Shown one piece after another: positions 15,850 through 22,858 of a stretch of 39,635 bases of DNA; position 1 is the first letter of the stretch, and every line of letters begins with the position of its first letter. The DNA is from an uncultured Clostridia bacterium. Its GTDB lineage: Bacteria; Bacillota; Clostridia; Oscillospirales; CAG-272. The notes below the pieces were generated by a model. It ran no database searches and had not been told where the DNA came from. It was given only the letters and a program-made list of their open reading frames with translations. The translations under genes and the position numbers were made by a program. The stretch covers positions 1 through 39,635 of the forward strand of contig CANRFY010000018.1 in NCBI GenBank assembly GCA_947630015.1, given 5' to 3'.

Positions 15850-15882
15850 ATTTTGTCGGGGATAAATCCACAGAAGAAAAGC

Positions 15883-15910
15883 AAAAAGCCGCGCGTCCGG
15901 CGCGGTTTTT
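15883..15910 (-). terminator. terminator of the RNase P RNA gene
   Basis: On the minus strand a GC stem with A/T outer pairs (15910-15900 with 15894-15883, one bulged base) ends in a T-run directly after the 3' end of rnpB. Confidence 0.8.
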
Positions 15911-15915
15911 GTTTT

Positions 15916-16280
15916 GTGACGCGATCTGTAAGCCGGGTTCTGTCGTGCGCTGTCATCTATCTTTGCGGCGCGTCTCCGCGCCGCTCCGGGACTTTGTCCC
16001 GTGCCGCCCCCCGCCATACATCGGGCCGATGCGAGAATGTTCTCGGCGTTTGGGGGCGTTGCTTCGGATAGGGTTTACAGGATGCGGCGGTTACCCGCCG
16101 CATCGGTGAGCTCTTACCTCGCCTTTCCACCCTTACACGGCTGCAGACCGTGCGGTATATCTCTGTTGCACTTTCCCGGGAGTCACCTCCGGCGGACGTT
16201 ATCCGTTATCCTGCCCTGTGAAGCCCGGACTTTCCTCACGTCCCAACCTTACGGTTCGGGACGCGCGACAACGCGGTCAC
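15916..16280 (-). ncRNA. rnpB: RNase P RNA
   Basis: RNase P RNA is the ribozyme that trims the 5' leader from pre-tRNAs. On the minus strand the 5' conserved block GTGAGGAAAGTCCGGGCTTC lies at about 16241-16222, GAAAGTGCAACAGAGATATA follows the P4 region, and the 3' block ACAGAACCCGGCTTACAGAT ends near 15925. The two ends pair as helix P1: GTGA-C-CGCG at 16280-16272 with CGCGTCAC at 15923-15916. About 365 nt suits a bacterial type A RNA. A strong promoter and a terminator frame it. Confidence 0.95.
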
Positions 16281-16289
16281 GTCAACAGT

Positions 16290-16318
16290 ATTATACAGCA
16301 GCCGCGTGCGTTTGTCAA
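16290..16318 (-). promoter_or_regulatory. sigma-A promoter for rnpB
   Basis: Minus-strand TTGACA (16318-16313) and TATAAT (16295-16290), a consensus match with a 17-base spacer, which places the start about at the first base of helix P1. Confidence 0.92.
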
Positions 16319-16357
16319 GCAAATGCGATATCAGGCAAAATAATTTGATAAATGTAC

Positions 16358-16386
16358 TTGACAAGCGGCGCGTTATATGATATGAT
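16358..16386 (+). promoter_or_regulatory. strong promoter with no protein gene behind it
   Basis: TTGACA (16358-16363) and TATGAT (16381-16386), 17-base spacer. The next gene on this strand has its own promoter at 16544, and two hairpins intervene, so this promoter most likely makes a short RNA. Confidence 0.75.
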
Positions 16387-16391
16387 AAATC

Positions 16392-16495
16392 ATCTTCCGA
16401 ATACCGCCGTTAAAGCGATCGGAAGATGCTTGTCTTTTTCATTATTAGTTCTCCTTTTTGGGAAAGCGGCGCCGAAAGGCGCCGTTTTCCTTTCC
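16392..16495 (+). ncRNA. candidate small RNA of about 50-105 nt
   Basis: The promoter at 16358-16386 would start a transcript near 16392. It immediately forms a 10-bp stem (CATCTTCCGA at 16391-16400 with TCGGAAGATG at 16419-16428) around an 18-base loop. CTTGTCTTTTTC follows, which could end a roughly 50-nt RNA. A second strong hairpin (16461-16473 with 16478-16490, GAAA loop) follows and would end a roughly 105-nt form. No ribosome binding site or credible reading frame is present. I do not recognise a known RNA family. Confidence 0.5.
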
Positions 16496-16543
16496 GCAAA
16501 AACGGGCGGCGCGCAAATTGTTCATAAATTTTAAAAAACAGGG

Positions 16544-16572
16544 TTGGCATTCGGGAAAATTTCGTTTATACT
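16544..16572 (+). promoter_or_regulatory. promoter of the first tandem surface-protein gene
   Basis: TTGGCA (16544-16549) and TATACT (16567-16572), 17-base spacer. The spacer is nearly the same as in the second gene of the array (TTCGGGAAAATTT-GTT). Confidence 0.8.
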
Positions 16573-16618
16573 AAGATCGTAAAGATGATAAGCATCTGAA
16601 ATTTCGGAGGAAAAAACA

Positions 16619-17386
16619 ATGAAAAAGCTTCTCGCGCTCATCATGGCGGCCGCCGTGGCGGCAGCTCTCGCGGCTGTCGTGTTCGCGGCCGATACAAAGA
16701 CGATCTCCGTCACGTACACGTTCGACGAGAACAAGGCTGACGCAGGTCTTACCGAGCATGGCACGGTTACATACGCAGACGGAAAGGCCGTGTTCGGCGC
16801 CGACGGCTGGCTCGAATCCGACATCGATCTTCATGGCGCCGTTTCCCTCAAGGTCACGGCGGTCGTAAAAGCCCCCGAGGACAATGCAAATTCGGCGTGG
16901 ATTTTTGAATGCACGTCGCAGGAAACGCATTATTGGCCGGAAGCGTCTTATGTCGCCATGCTTTTCATGAAGTCCGACGGCGGCAGTCTTAAGGCGGAGC
17001 GTTATATCCCGTCGAGCGATTGGTCAGACGGGGAAGAACTCAAAAATCTGCCCGTCACCTCCGATTTCATGACGATCGTCGGCGAATTCAAGGCAGACGG
17101 CAGCGTCGTTGTAAGCGTTGACGGCAAGGAGGCCGCGAACGTCGCCGCGCCCAAAGGCAAGGATTTCTCGCTTGCGAATTCGATCGGCGATGCGCCCGTC
17201 TTCCATATCGGCCGAGCAAACTGGAGGGACGATACTCCCGACGGCGAATTTTCCGAAGGGATGATCCTCGACTCGATCTCGATCGAGGCGGAGGTCCCCG
17301 CGGCTCCGCAGACGGGATTTGGGACGATCTCCCTCGCGATCGCCGCGATCGCCGCCGGCGCATACGTTTTTCGCGGGAAGCGCTGA
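16619..17386 (+). CDS. secreted PQTG-anchored surface protein, array copy 1
   Basis: This 255-residue protein has a signal peptide of about 23 residues ending VVFA. A beta-rich body begins VTYTFDENKADAGLTEHGTV, like the first strand of LamG/concanavalin-type jellyroll domains, and the C-terminus is APQTG, a hydrophobic helix and a basic tail FRGKR. The PQTG-hydrophobic-basic order is that of a sortase signal with P-x-T-G but without the leading L of LPXTG. The likely fate is secretion and cell-wall attachment. It is very similar to copy 2 along its whole length but uses more GC-rich codons, and its signal peptide differs slightly from the other three. GGAGG sits 8 bases before the ATG. Ligand unknown; carbohydrate binding is possible for the fold. 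Confidence 0.75.
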   Translation: MKKLLALIMAAAVAAALAAVVFAADTKTISVTYTFDENKADAGLTEHGTVTYADGKAVFGADGWLESDIDLHGAVSLKVTAVVKAPEDNANSAWIFECTSQETHYWPEASYVAMLFMKSDGGSLKAERYIPSSDWSDGEELKNLPVTSDFMTIVGEFKADGSVVVSVDGKEAANVAAPKGKDFSLANSIGDAPVFHIGRANWRDDTPDGEFSEGMILDSISIEAEVPAAPQTGFGTISLAIAAIAAGAYVFRGKR

Positions 17387-17397
17387 AGGTCGGGGAA

Positions 17398-17421
17398 TCC
17401 GTCCGCCTGGAGGCGGACGGA
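17398..17421 (+). terminator. terminator after surface-protein copy 1
   Basis: A 10-bp stem (17398-17407 with 17412-17421) followed by CTTTTC. Confidence 0.8.
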
Positions 17422-17462
17422 CTTTTCAGTTCATATTCTGTTCATAAATTTTGAAAACAGGG

Positions 17463-17491
17463 TTGACATTCGGGAAAATTTTGTTTATACT
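17463..17491 (+). promoter_or_regulatory. promoter of surface-protein copy 2
   Basis: TTGACA (17463-17468) and TATACT (17486-17491), 17-base spacer. Confidence 0.85.
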
Positions 17492-17539
17492 AAAGCTAAG
17501 ATATAATCCATATCTAAAAAATTTTGGAGGAAAAAAACA

Positions 17540-18295
17540 ATGAGAAAGTTTCTCGCGCTCATCATGGCGGTCGCTATGATAGCAACTCTCGCATCGGTCG
17601 TATTCGCGGCTGACACGAAGACGGTCTCCGTCACGTACACGTTCGACGAGAATAAGGCTGACGCAGGTCTTACCGAGCATGGTACGGTTACATACGCTGA
17701 CGGCAAGGCTACGTTCGGCGCTGACGGCTGGCTCGAGTCCGACATCGATCTGAAGGGCGCAACATCCCTCAAGGTCACGGCAGTTGTAAAGGCTCCCGAG
17801 GACAAGGGTCCGACGGCTTGGATTTTCGACTGCACATCTCAGGAATCGCATCCTTGGCCGAACGAGGCTTACGCTGCTCTGCTCTTCAATAAGGACGAGG
17901 GCGGTAATCTGAAGGCTGAACTCTTCAACGGCACAGGTCGTCCGTCCAACGAGGGCGAACTCAAGAACCTGCCCATCACCGCTGATTTCATGACGATCGT
18001 CGGCGAATTCAAGGCTGACGGTACAGTCGTTGTAAGCGTTGACGGCACGGAAGTTGCTAACGTAGCAGCTCCCGCTGACAAGGATCTGACGCTCGTTAAC
18101 TGCATCGGCGAGAACCCCGTGTTCATGATCGCTCACGCTAACTGGAACGCAGGCGAGTTCTCGAACGGCATGGTTCTCGACTCGATCTCGATCGAGGCTG
18201 AGGTTCCCGCAGCTCCGCAGACCGGTTTCGCTACGATCGCTCTCGCAATCGCGGCTCTCGCATCCGGCGCATACGTTGTCTGCAAGAAGCACTGA
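17540..18295 (+). CDS. secreted PQTG-anchored surface protein, array copy 2
   Basis: This 251-residue paralog of copy 1 has the signal peptide MRKFLALIMAVAMIATLASV ending at VFA, the same YTFDENKADAGLTEHGTV opening and a jellyroll-like body with DGWLESDIDL and VVVSVDGTEVANV. The C-terminal signal is APQTG plus ATIALAIAALASGAY and the tail CKKH. Codons such as GCT, GCA, GTT and GGT are frequent, unlike the GC-ending codons of most neighbours. The mature protein appears to be a single compact domain on a short anchor. Confidence 0.75.
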   Translation: MRKFLALIMAVAMIATLASVVFAADTKTVSVTYTFDENKADAGLTEHGTVTYADGKATFGADGWLESDIDLKGATSLKVTAVVKAPEDKGPTAWIFDCTSQESHPWPNEAYAALLFNKDEGGNLKAELFNGTGRPSNEGELKNLPITADFMTIVGEFKADGTVVVSVDGTEVANVAAPADKDLTLVNCIGENPVFMIAHANWNAGEFSNGMVLDSISIEAEVPAAPQTGFATIALAIAALASGAYVVCKKH

Positions 18296-18314
18296 GCATT
18301 GAATAAGTGAAAAG

Positions 18315-18338
18315 TCCGCTCCTCATCCGAGGGGCGGA
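18315..18338 (+). terminator. terminator after surface-protein copy 2
   Basis: A 10-bp stem (18315-18324 with 18329-18338, one G-T pair) followed by TTTTTTGG. Confidence 0.88.
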
Positions 18339-18379
18339 TTTTTTGGTTCATATTCTATTCACAAATTTTGCGTAAAACA

Positions 18380-18408
18380 TTGACAAGCGCGGAATTTTTG
18401 TTTATAAT
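18380..18408 (+). promoter_or_regulatory. promoter of surface-protein copy 3
   Basis: TTGACA (18380-18385) and TATAAT (18403-18408), 17-base spacer: a full consensus pair. Confidence 0.9.
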
Positions 18409-18456
18409 GAAGCTAAGATATTATCCATATCTAAAAAATTTTGGAGGAAGAAAACA

Positions 18457-19206
18457 ATGAGAAAGTTTCTCGCGCTCATCATGGCGGTCGCTATGATAGC
18501 AACATTCGCATCGGTCGTATTCGCGGCAGAGACGAAGACTGTCGCTCACTATACGTTCGACGACAACAAGGCTGACGAAGGCCTGACCGAGTACGGCACC
18601 GTTACATATGCTGACGGCAAGGCTACGTTCGGCGCTGACGGTTACCTCAGAGCGCCCCTCGATCTTACCGGCGCTACAGCTGTTAAGGTCACGGTTAAGC
18701 TCACGCCTCCGACCGACGTTGCAGGCGCAAGATGGATTTTCGATATCACGTCTGACGAAAAGCACAACGATATCGATAAGTACATGGCTGCATTCTTCAA
18801 CGGCAAGAATGACTACATCGACGGCGAAGCATATGGCGGCGGCGCTCGTCCGGATCACACTTGGGTTGCAGTTGCAACGCCCACTGAGCCGATCGAGTTC
18901 GTTTATGCATATGATGAAACTACTCGCACCGTTACCACGACAGTAAACGGTGAGGGCGGCGACAATGCAAGCAAAGTTCTCCCTGACGACGGCAGATTCA
19001 CGATCGCGAACATGGCCGGCGAGAACCCCTTCATCCAGCTCGGCAAGGCAAACTGGGGCGACGGTGAGTTCGCAAACACGCTCGTTATCGACGAGGTTAC
19101 TGTTGAAGTTACGACGGGTTCTGCTCCGCAGACCGGTTTCGCTACGATCGCTCTCGCAATCGCAGCTGTCGCTTCCGGCGCATACGTTGTTTCCAAGAAG
19201 CACTGA
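18457..19206 (+). CDS. secreted PQTG-anchored surface protein, array copy 3
   Basis: This 249-residue member shares the signal peptide (MRKFLALIMAVAMIATFASV) and C-terminal signal (SAPQTG, ATIALAIAAVASGAY, KKH) with copies 2 and 4. The body keeps the jellyroll opening HYTFDDNKADEGLTEYGTV and TYADGKATFGADGYL but is clearly diverged after about residue 75, with a PTEPIEFVYAYDETTRTVTTTV strand pair and a GKANWGDGEFANTLVIDEV ending. Identity is therefore highest at both ends and lowest in the middle. A cleavage site after VFA is likely. Its promoter has consensus boxes and GGAGG precedes the ATG. Confidence 0.75.
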   Translation: MRKFLALIMAVAMIATFASVVFAAETKTVAHYTFDDNKADEGLTEYGTVTYADGKATFGADGYLRAPLDLTGATAVKVTVKLTPPTDVAGARWIFDITSDEKHNDIDKYMAAFFNGKNDYIDGEAYGGGARPDHTWVAVATPTEPIEFVYAYDETTRTVTTTVNGEGGDNASKVLPDDGRFTIANMAGENPFIQLGKANWGDGEFANTLVIDEVTVEVTTGSAPQTGFATIALAIAAVASGAYVVSKKH

Positions 19207-19224
19207 GCATTAAATAAGTGAAAG

Positions 19225-19255
19225 AAAACCGCCGCTCGCAGAGAGCGGCGGTTTT
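19225..19255 (+). terminator. terminator after surface-protein copy 3
   Basis: A 13-bp perfect stem (19225-19237 with 19243-19255) running into a T-run. Confidence 0.92.
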
Positions 19256-19292
19256 TTAGTTCACATTTTGTTCACAAAATTCGCGTAAAACA

Positions 19293-19321
19293 TTGACAAG
19301 CGCGGAATTTTTGTTTATAAT
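19293..19321 (+). promoter_or_regulatory. promoter of surface-protein copy 4
   Basis: TTGACA (19293-19298) and TATAAT (19316-19321), 17-base spacer; the spacer is the same as for copy 3. Confidence 0.9.
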
Positions 19322-19368
19322 GAGACTAAGGTATTATACATATCTGCAAAATTTTGGAGGAAAAAACA

Positions 19369-20043
19369 ATGAGAAAGTTTCTCGCGCTCATCATGGCGGT
19401 CGCTATGATAGCAACATTCGCATCGGTCGTATTCGCGGTCGACGAGGCGGATGAAATTACGGGCGATCTGACGGTTACGACGTTCTTCAATGAAAAGTCG
19501 AACGCAGTCGCACTCAGCGACAACGAAGAGCTTACGATCTCGTTCAACAGCAAGTCGAACGGCACGAACAACTGGGACAACTTTGTTGTCGCGATCGTGG
19601 CTGGCGTTGGCGACGCTTACACCGGCGCGGCTGAAGAGATCATGATCGTCAGAGCCGACAGCTGGGGCTGGGGCGGCGGCAGCTCTGACTTTGTAGCTCC
19701 CGACGGCGACGGCAACAAGCTCGCGTTTGAGACGAACATCTCCGACTGGGACGCATGGAAGGCTGTTATGCAGGCCGGCTGCGACGTCACAGTCTCCGTT
19801 GCAAAGACGGGCGACACGCTCGAGTACAACGCAACGATGGGCGAATACACAGTTTCGGCGAAGGCAACGTCCGGCAAGGCTCTGCCTGAGACCGTGTACG
19901 TATTCCTTACGGGCGAAAATGTGGCGCTGACGGGCATTTCGACAGAGTTGACGGGTTCTGCTCCGCAGACCGGCTTCGCTACGATCGCTCTCGCGATCGC
20001 GGCTGTCGCATCCGGCGCATACGTCGTCTGCAAGAAGCACTGA
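19369..20043 (+). CDS. secreted PQTG-anchored surface protein, array copy 4 (different middle domain)
   Basis: This 224-residue protein has the same signal peptide and C-terminal SAPQTG signal as copy 3, but its middle (about residues 24-190) is unrelated at sight: it reads TTFFNEKSNAVALSDNEELTI (start only), NWDNFVVAIVAG, a tryptophan- and glycine-rich SWGWGGGSSDF, then DWDAWKAVMQAG and MGEYTVSAKA. Aromatic residues on a beta-rich scaffold suggest a carbohydrate-binding module, but I cannot assign a family. The true start is the ATG at 19369; the TTG at 19354 is part of the ribosome binding site region TTGGAGG. Confidence 0.73.
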   Translation: MRKFLALIMAVAMIATFASVVFAVDEADEITGDLTVTTFFNEKSNAVALSDNEELTISFNSKSNGTNNWDNFVVAIVAGVGDAYTGAAEEIMIVRADSWGWGGGSSDFVAPDGDGNKLAFETNISDWDAWKAVMQAGCDVTVSVAKTGDTLEYNATMGEYTVSAKATSGKALPETVYVFLTGENVALTGISTELTGSAPQTGFATIALAIAAVASGAYVVCKKH

Positions 20044-20071
20044 GCATTTGATCGGTAAAATCAGCAAACGC

Positions 20072-20101
20072 AAAGTCCCTCTCGAAAGAGAGGAACTTTT
20101 G
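20072..20101 (+). terminator. hairpin after surface-protein copy 4
   Basis: A stem with one mismatch (AAAGT-C-CCTCTC with GAGAGG-A-ACTTT), about 30 bases after the stop and ending in TTTTG. Confidence 0.65.
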
Positions 20102-20156
20102 CATTGCGAAGCAATAGTTTTGCGCAGGATCGCCGCGGCGGATCATGCCGCACGCG

Positions 20157-20807
20157 TCATATGCGCACCGTCGACGCGGCCTCGGTGATGGCGGCGCGGG
20201 TGCGCGCCGCGATCTCATCCCACGCGCGCGCGGCGATGAGCTTTTCCGACGCCATGAACGAGCCGCCGACGGCCAAAACGCACGCCATCGACGTGTATTG
20301 GCGCAGATTCTGCATATCGATGCCGCCTGTCGGGATGAAGCTGATGCCCGGGAACGGCGCCGACAGCGCTTTCAGCGCCGAGGTGCCGCCGTAGACGGAC
20401 GCGGGGAAGAATTTTACCGTAGATAGTCCGAGCGATATCGCGGCCATGATTTCGGACGGCGTGACGCAGCCCGGGACGACGGGGACGTTAAGCTCGATGC
20501 AGTGTTCGACGACGCCGCGGTCAAATCCGGGCGATACGATGAAATCGGCGCCTGCGTTGACAGCCTCGTCCACCTGCACGGACGAAAGCACTGTACCCGC
20601 ACCGACGAACATTCCCGGCCGCGAGTCCTTCATTCGTGTGATGACCTCGCCGGCACATGACGTGCGGAACGTGACCTCGGCGACGGACAGACCGCCCGTT
20701 ACGAGCGCGTCGGCAAGCGCCTCGGCGTCGTCGGCGTCCGAAATTTTGATAACGGGGATCAGCCGCTTGTCAAGCAAAGTCGCATATAGAGAATCGTTTC
20801 TGGTCAT
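20157..20807 (-). CDS. 2-keto-3-deoxy-6-phosphogluconate (KDPG/KHG) aldolase
   Basis: This 216-residue class I aldolase splits KDPG into pyruvate and glyceraldehyde-3-phosphate in the Entner-Doudoroff or uronate pathways. Key residues are the general-base glutamate in VAEVTFRT, FVGAGTVLS, the PGFDRGV and VPGCVTPSE blocks, the Schiff-base lysine in STVKFFPAS, and the phosphate loop IPTGGI. Length is typical. The frame continues upstream to 20831, but the ATG at 20807 has AAGGAGGTC about 8 bases before it. No sugar-acid kinase or dehydratase is next to it, so its pathway cannot be read from context; galactonate-type variants share these motifs. It converges on surface-protein copy 4. Confidence 0.88.
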   Translation of the reverse strand: MTRNDSLYATLLDKRLIPVIKISDADDAEALADALVTGGLSVAEVTFRTSCAGEVITRMKDSRPGMFVGAGTVLSSVQVDEAVNAGADFIVSPGFDRGVVEHCIELNVPVVPGCVTPSEIMAAISLGLSTVKFFPASVYGGTSALKALSAPFPGISFIPTGGIDMQNLRQYTSMACVLAVGGSFMASEKLIAARAWDEIAARTRAAITEAASTVRI

Positions 20808-20853
20808 TGGATCGTGACCTCCTTTCCGCATTTCTCTGATCTTTCTCTATTGT

Positions 20854-20882
20854 ATTTTATAACAATGCGCTCCGTTTGTCAA
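20854..20882 (-). promoter_or_regulatory. promoter of the KDPG aldolase gene
   Basis: Minus-strand TTGACA (20882-20877) and TAAAAT (20859-20854), 17-base spacer. Confidence 0.75.
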
Positions 20883-20917
20883 TACTATTTACAGGCGATT
20901 TTGCACAACGCGGGAGG

Positions 20918-21250
20918 GACTTTGGGGCTTCGCCCCAAACCCCGCTTAGGGAAACTTTTGAAGGAAGTTGAACTTTCCGCAAGCGGAAAGTTTCTTAAGA
21001 ATCCCCGCAAAACTTTTATTACATGGGTTATAAGGCAAATGTGTTTGCCGCAGTGTCGCGCGTTTGTGCGCCGACGAAGTAGTCGCGCGAGCGCGAACAC
21101 CGCATTTTGGAGCTTCGCCCCAAACCCCACTTAGGGAAACTTTTGAAGGAAGTTGAACTTTCCGCAAGCGGAAAGTTTCTTAAGAATCCCCGCAAAACTT
21201 TTATTACAGTGGTTATACGGCAAATGCGTCCGTCTTACGCGTCGCGTGCA
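20918..21250. repeat. array D of the dispersed core repeat (period 185 bp, reverse orientation)
   Basis: This fills the gap between the KDPG aldolase promoter and the rpsR terminator. Two nearly identical units start at 20921 and 21106 with TTTGG-GCTTCGCCCCAAACCCC, continue through GGGAAACTTTTGAAGGAAGTT and a GAACTTTCCGC/GCGGAAAGTTTC hairpin, then TTAAGAATCCCCGCAAAAC and TTTTATTACA. A full reverse core lies at 21034-21102; a truncated one begins at about 21222. Confidence 0.88.
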
Positions 21251-21259
21251 AATGCAAAT

Positions 21260-21286
21260 AAAAAAGGGAGCTGCGCTCCCTTTTTT
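21260..21286 (-). terminator. terminator of the rpsF-ssb-rpsR operon
   Basis: A 12-bp perfect stem (21260-21271 with 21275-21286) with A-run and T-run on either side, next to the rpsR stop codon. Confidence 0.92.
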
Positions 21287-21287
21287 A

Positions 21288-21605
21288 TTAGTCTGAAACG
21301 TAAGGCATAAGAGCCATCTGGCGCGAACGCTTTATAGCGAGCGTGAGCTGGCGCTGATGCTTTGCGCAGGTGCCGGTGACTCTGCGGGGGAATATCTTGG
21401 AACGCTCGGAGACGAACTTGCGCAGACGAGCCGTATCCTTATAATCGATGTAATCGATTTTATCCTGGCAGAACACGCAGACCTTTTTGCGTCTTCTCTG
21501 GGGCTGACGGTACGCGCGCTGCGCGCCCTCGGGCTTCGCGTCGGTCTTTGCGTCGGCTTTTACTTCGGCCTTGACCTCGGATTTGATTTCCTGATTGTTA
21601 TCCAT
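21288..21605 (-). CDS. rpsR: 30S ribosomal protein bS18
   Basis: bS18 binds bS6 on the platform of the small subunit. The conserved core is [36 protein letters not shown] (shown in parts) and [19 protein letters not shown]. Three cysteines and a histidine in CVFC and TCAKH mark the zinc-binding (C+) form. The 105 residues exceed the usual 70-80 because of an N-terminal extension of about 35 residues, rich in lysine, alanine and acidic residues, with KAEVKAD-like repeats. It is the last gene of rpsF-ssb-rpsR, 34 bases after ssb. A start further in cannot be excluded, but the ATG at 21605 has AAAGGAT upstream. Confidence 0.95.
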   Translation of the reverse strand: MDNNQEIKSEVKAEVKADAKTDAKPEGAQRAYRQPQRRRKKVCVFCQDKIDYIDYKDTARLRKFVSERSKIFPRRVTGTCAKHQRQLTLAIKRSRQMALMPYVSD

Positions 21606-21639
21606 TGTATGTTGCAGATCCTTTCTTTAATATTGCGCG

Positions 21640-22107
21640 TCAGAACGGCAGATCGTCGTCGTCCGAAATTTCCTCGAAGCGCGGCGCTGCCGTGCTTCCG
21701 CCCGTATACGTAGGCGCGCCATACGAATCGGGCGTATATGATGCCGGAGCGGACGAATGTCCGCTTTCGTTCTTTGAGTCGACAAAGTAAGAATTGTCGA
21801 CGACAACCTCTACCGAATAGCGCTTCTGTCCCTGCTGATCAGTCCATGTGCGCTTCTGGAGCGAGCCTTCGATGCAGATTGAGCTGCCGCGATGGAAGTA
21901 GCGGGTGATGAATTCGGCTCTGTCGCGCCATGCGACGCAGTCGATGAAATCGGCCTGCGGCTGTCCGTCGTCATTTGAACCCCTGAAGCGTCTGTTTACG
22001 GCAACGGTGAACGAAGTAACGGGGATGTTCGACGACGTCATCTTCAGCTCGGGATCGGCTGTCAGCCGTCCGCCGAGAATCACTTTGTTCAAATTAAAAT
22101 TTGCCAC
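21640..22107 (-). CDS. ssb: single-stranded DNA-binding protein
   Basis: This 155-residue SSB has an OB-fold (about residues 1-108) with NKVILGGRLTADPEL, TSFTVAVNRRF, DFIDCVAWRDRAEFI and GSLQKRTWTDQQGQ. A disordered linker rich in Ser, Tyr and Pro follows, and then the acidic tip DDDDLPF, which binds replication and repair partners such as RecO, RecQ and PriA. It lies 15 bases after rpsF and 34 before rpsR, the classic Firmicute arrangement that ties SSB level to translation. GAGGTATAT lies just upstream of the ATG. Confidence 0.97.
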   Translation of the reverse strand: MANFNLNKVILGGRLTADPELKMTSSNIPVTSFTVAVNRRFRGSNDDGQPQADFIDCVAWRDRAEFITRYFHRGSSICIEGSLQKRTWTDQQGQKRYSVEVVVDNSYFVDSKNESGHSSAPASYTPDSYGAPTYTGGSTAAPRFEEISDDDDLPF

Positions 22108-22122
22108 GCTTATATACCTCCG

Positions 22123-22569
22123 TTATTCGGCAGCTTCCGCTGTTTCAGCCTCGGGAGCTTCCGCTGCTTCGGGCGCTGTCTCGGGTGTCTCGACGGCAGG
22201 CGCAGCCTCGGCTTCCTCCTCGGTCTCGACTACCTCTTCGGGAGCCTCGTGACCTACGTTGATCGTCTGCTTCTTCTCATCGACGGCGAGGACGATATAG
22301 CGGAGCGCGTCTTCGGTGATGCCGAGGACACGTGTCAGCTCCGCGACGAAGTCGGGTGCGGATCTGAAGTAGACGAGTACGTAATAGCCCTCGTTTTCAT
22401 AGTTGATGGGATAAGCGAGTCTGCGCTTGCCCCATACGTCGACGGCGACGATCTCGCCGTTGTCGGCGATCAGAGACTTTATCTTCTCCGATGTCGCCTG
22501 CGCGTTCTCCTCGCCGTTTTTGAGCGACAGGGCGAACAGCACCTCATAGGTGTTCTTTGCGTTTTCCAT
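22123..22569 (-). CDS. rpsF: 30S ribosomal protein bS6 with a long acidic tail
   Basis: The first about 97 residues are a bS6 ferredoxin-like domain (YEVLFALSLKN, VDVWGKRRLAYPINYENEGYYVLVYF in parts, LGITEDALRYIVL). The remaining about 50 residues form a tail almost entirely of Glu, Ala, Pro and Thr. E. coli bS6 also has an acidic tail that is glutamylated, but this one is longer. bS6 pairs with bS18. The gene heads the rpsF-ssb-rpsR operon, with AGGAGG before the ATG and a consensus-like promoter about 105 bases upstream. In many bacteria the bS6-bS18 complex represses this operon through the leader. Confidence 0.95.
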   Translation of the reverse strand: MENAKNTYEVLFALSLKNGEENAQATSEKIKSLIADNGEIVAVDVWGKRRLAYPINYENEGYYVLVYFRSAPDFVAELTRVLGITEDALRYIVLAVDEKKQTINVGHEAPEEVVETEEEAEAAPAVETPETAPEAAEAPEAETAEAAE

Positions 22570-22670
22570 GTATTTACCTCCTCATGGACATTAAAGACCG
22601 CCGCGGATTCTGTTTTATTTACGGCGGTAAGGAGCGCGGCGCGTCCGACAAGGACGGGCATACCGCGACT
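22570..22670 (-). promoter_or_regulatory. rpsF leader, candidate S6-S18 autoregulatory site
   Basis: The leader of about 100 bases contains an ACCGCCG / CGGCGGT stem (about 22625-22619 with 22602-22596 on the plus strand numbering) enclosing a loop with CCG, and an upstream hairpin with CGCGG and CCGCG arms. An S6-S18-binding leader with a conserved CCG element is known in bacterial rpsF mRNAs. I have not been able to check the fit to the covariance model. Confidence 0.35.
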
Positions 22671-22675
22671 TTGTG

Positions 22676-22704
22676 ATTTTAACACAATCGGCGCGTTTTG
22701 TCAA
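22676..22704 (-). promoter_or_regulatory. promoter of rpsF-ssb-rpsR
   Basis: Minus-strand TTGACA (22704-22699) and TAAAAT (22681-22676), 17-base spacer. Confidence 0.85.
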
Positions 22705-22795
22705 TAAGGGCGGGAGAATATTTTTCGCTTTTGCAAAAAGCGGCGAAAAAATCGATGCAAAGCGTGCGCGGACTCGTTTTTTGATCCGCCGCGTA

Positions 22796-22825
22796 TTGCA
22801 ATATGCTTTCGTTCTGTGGTACAAT
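22796..22825 (+). promoter_or_regulatory. promoter of the small membrane protein - HAD operon
   Basis: TTGCAA (22796-22801) and TACAAT (22820-22825), 18-base spacer, about 34 bases before the ATG at 22859. Confidence 0.7.
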
Positions 22826-22858
22826 CTCTGTAGCGATTTTATTTATAAGGATCGGATC

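Noticed and set aside
15744..16348. Several overlapping open frames on both strands over tRNA-Lys and rnpB.
   Set aside because: They lie inside structured RNA genes that account for the sequence.
16352..16534. 60-codon open frame after the orphan promoter.
   Set aside because: No ribosome binding site, it starts inside the promoter, and it crosses two terminator-like hairpins; composition is unlike neighbouring proteins.
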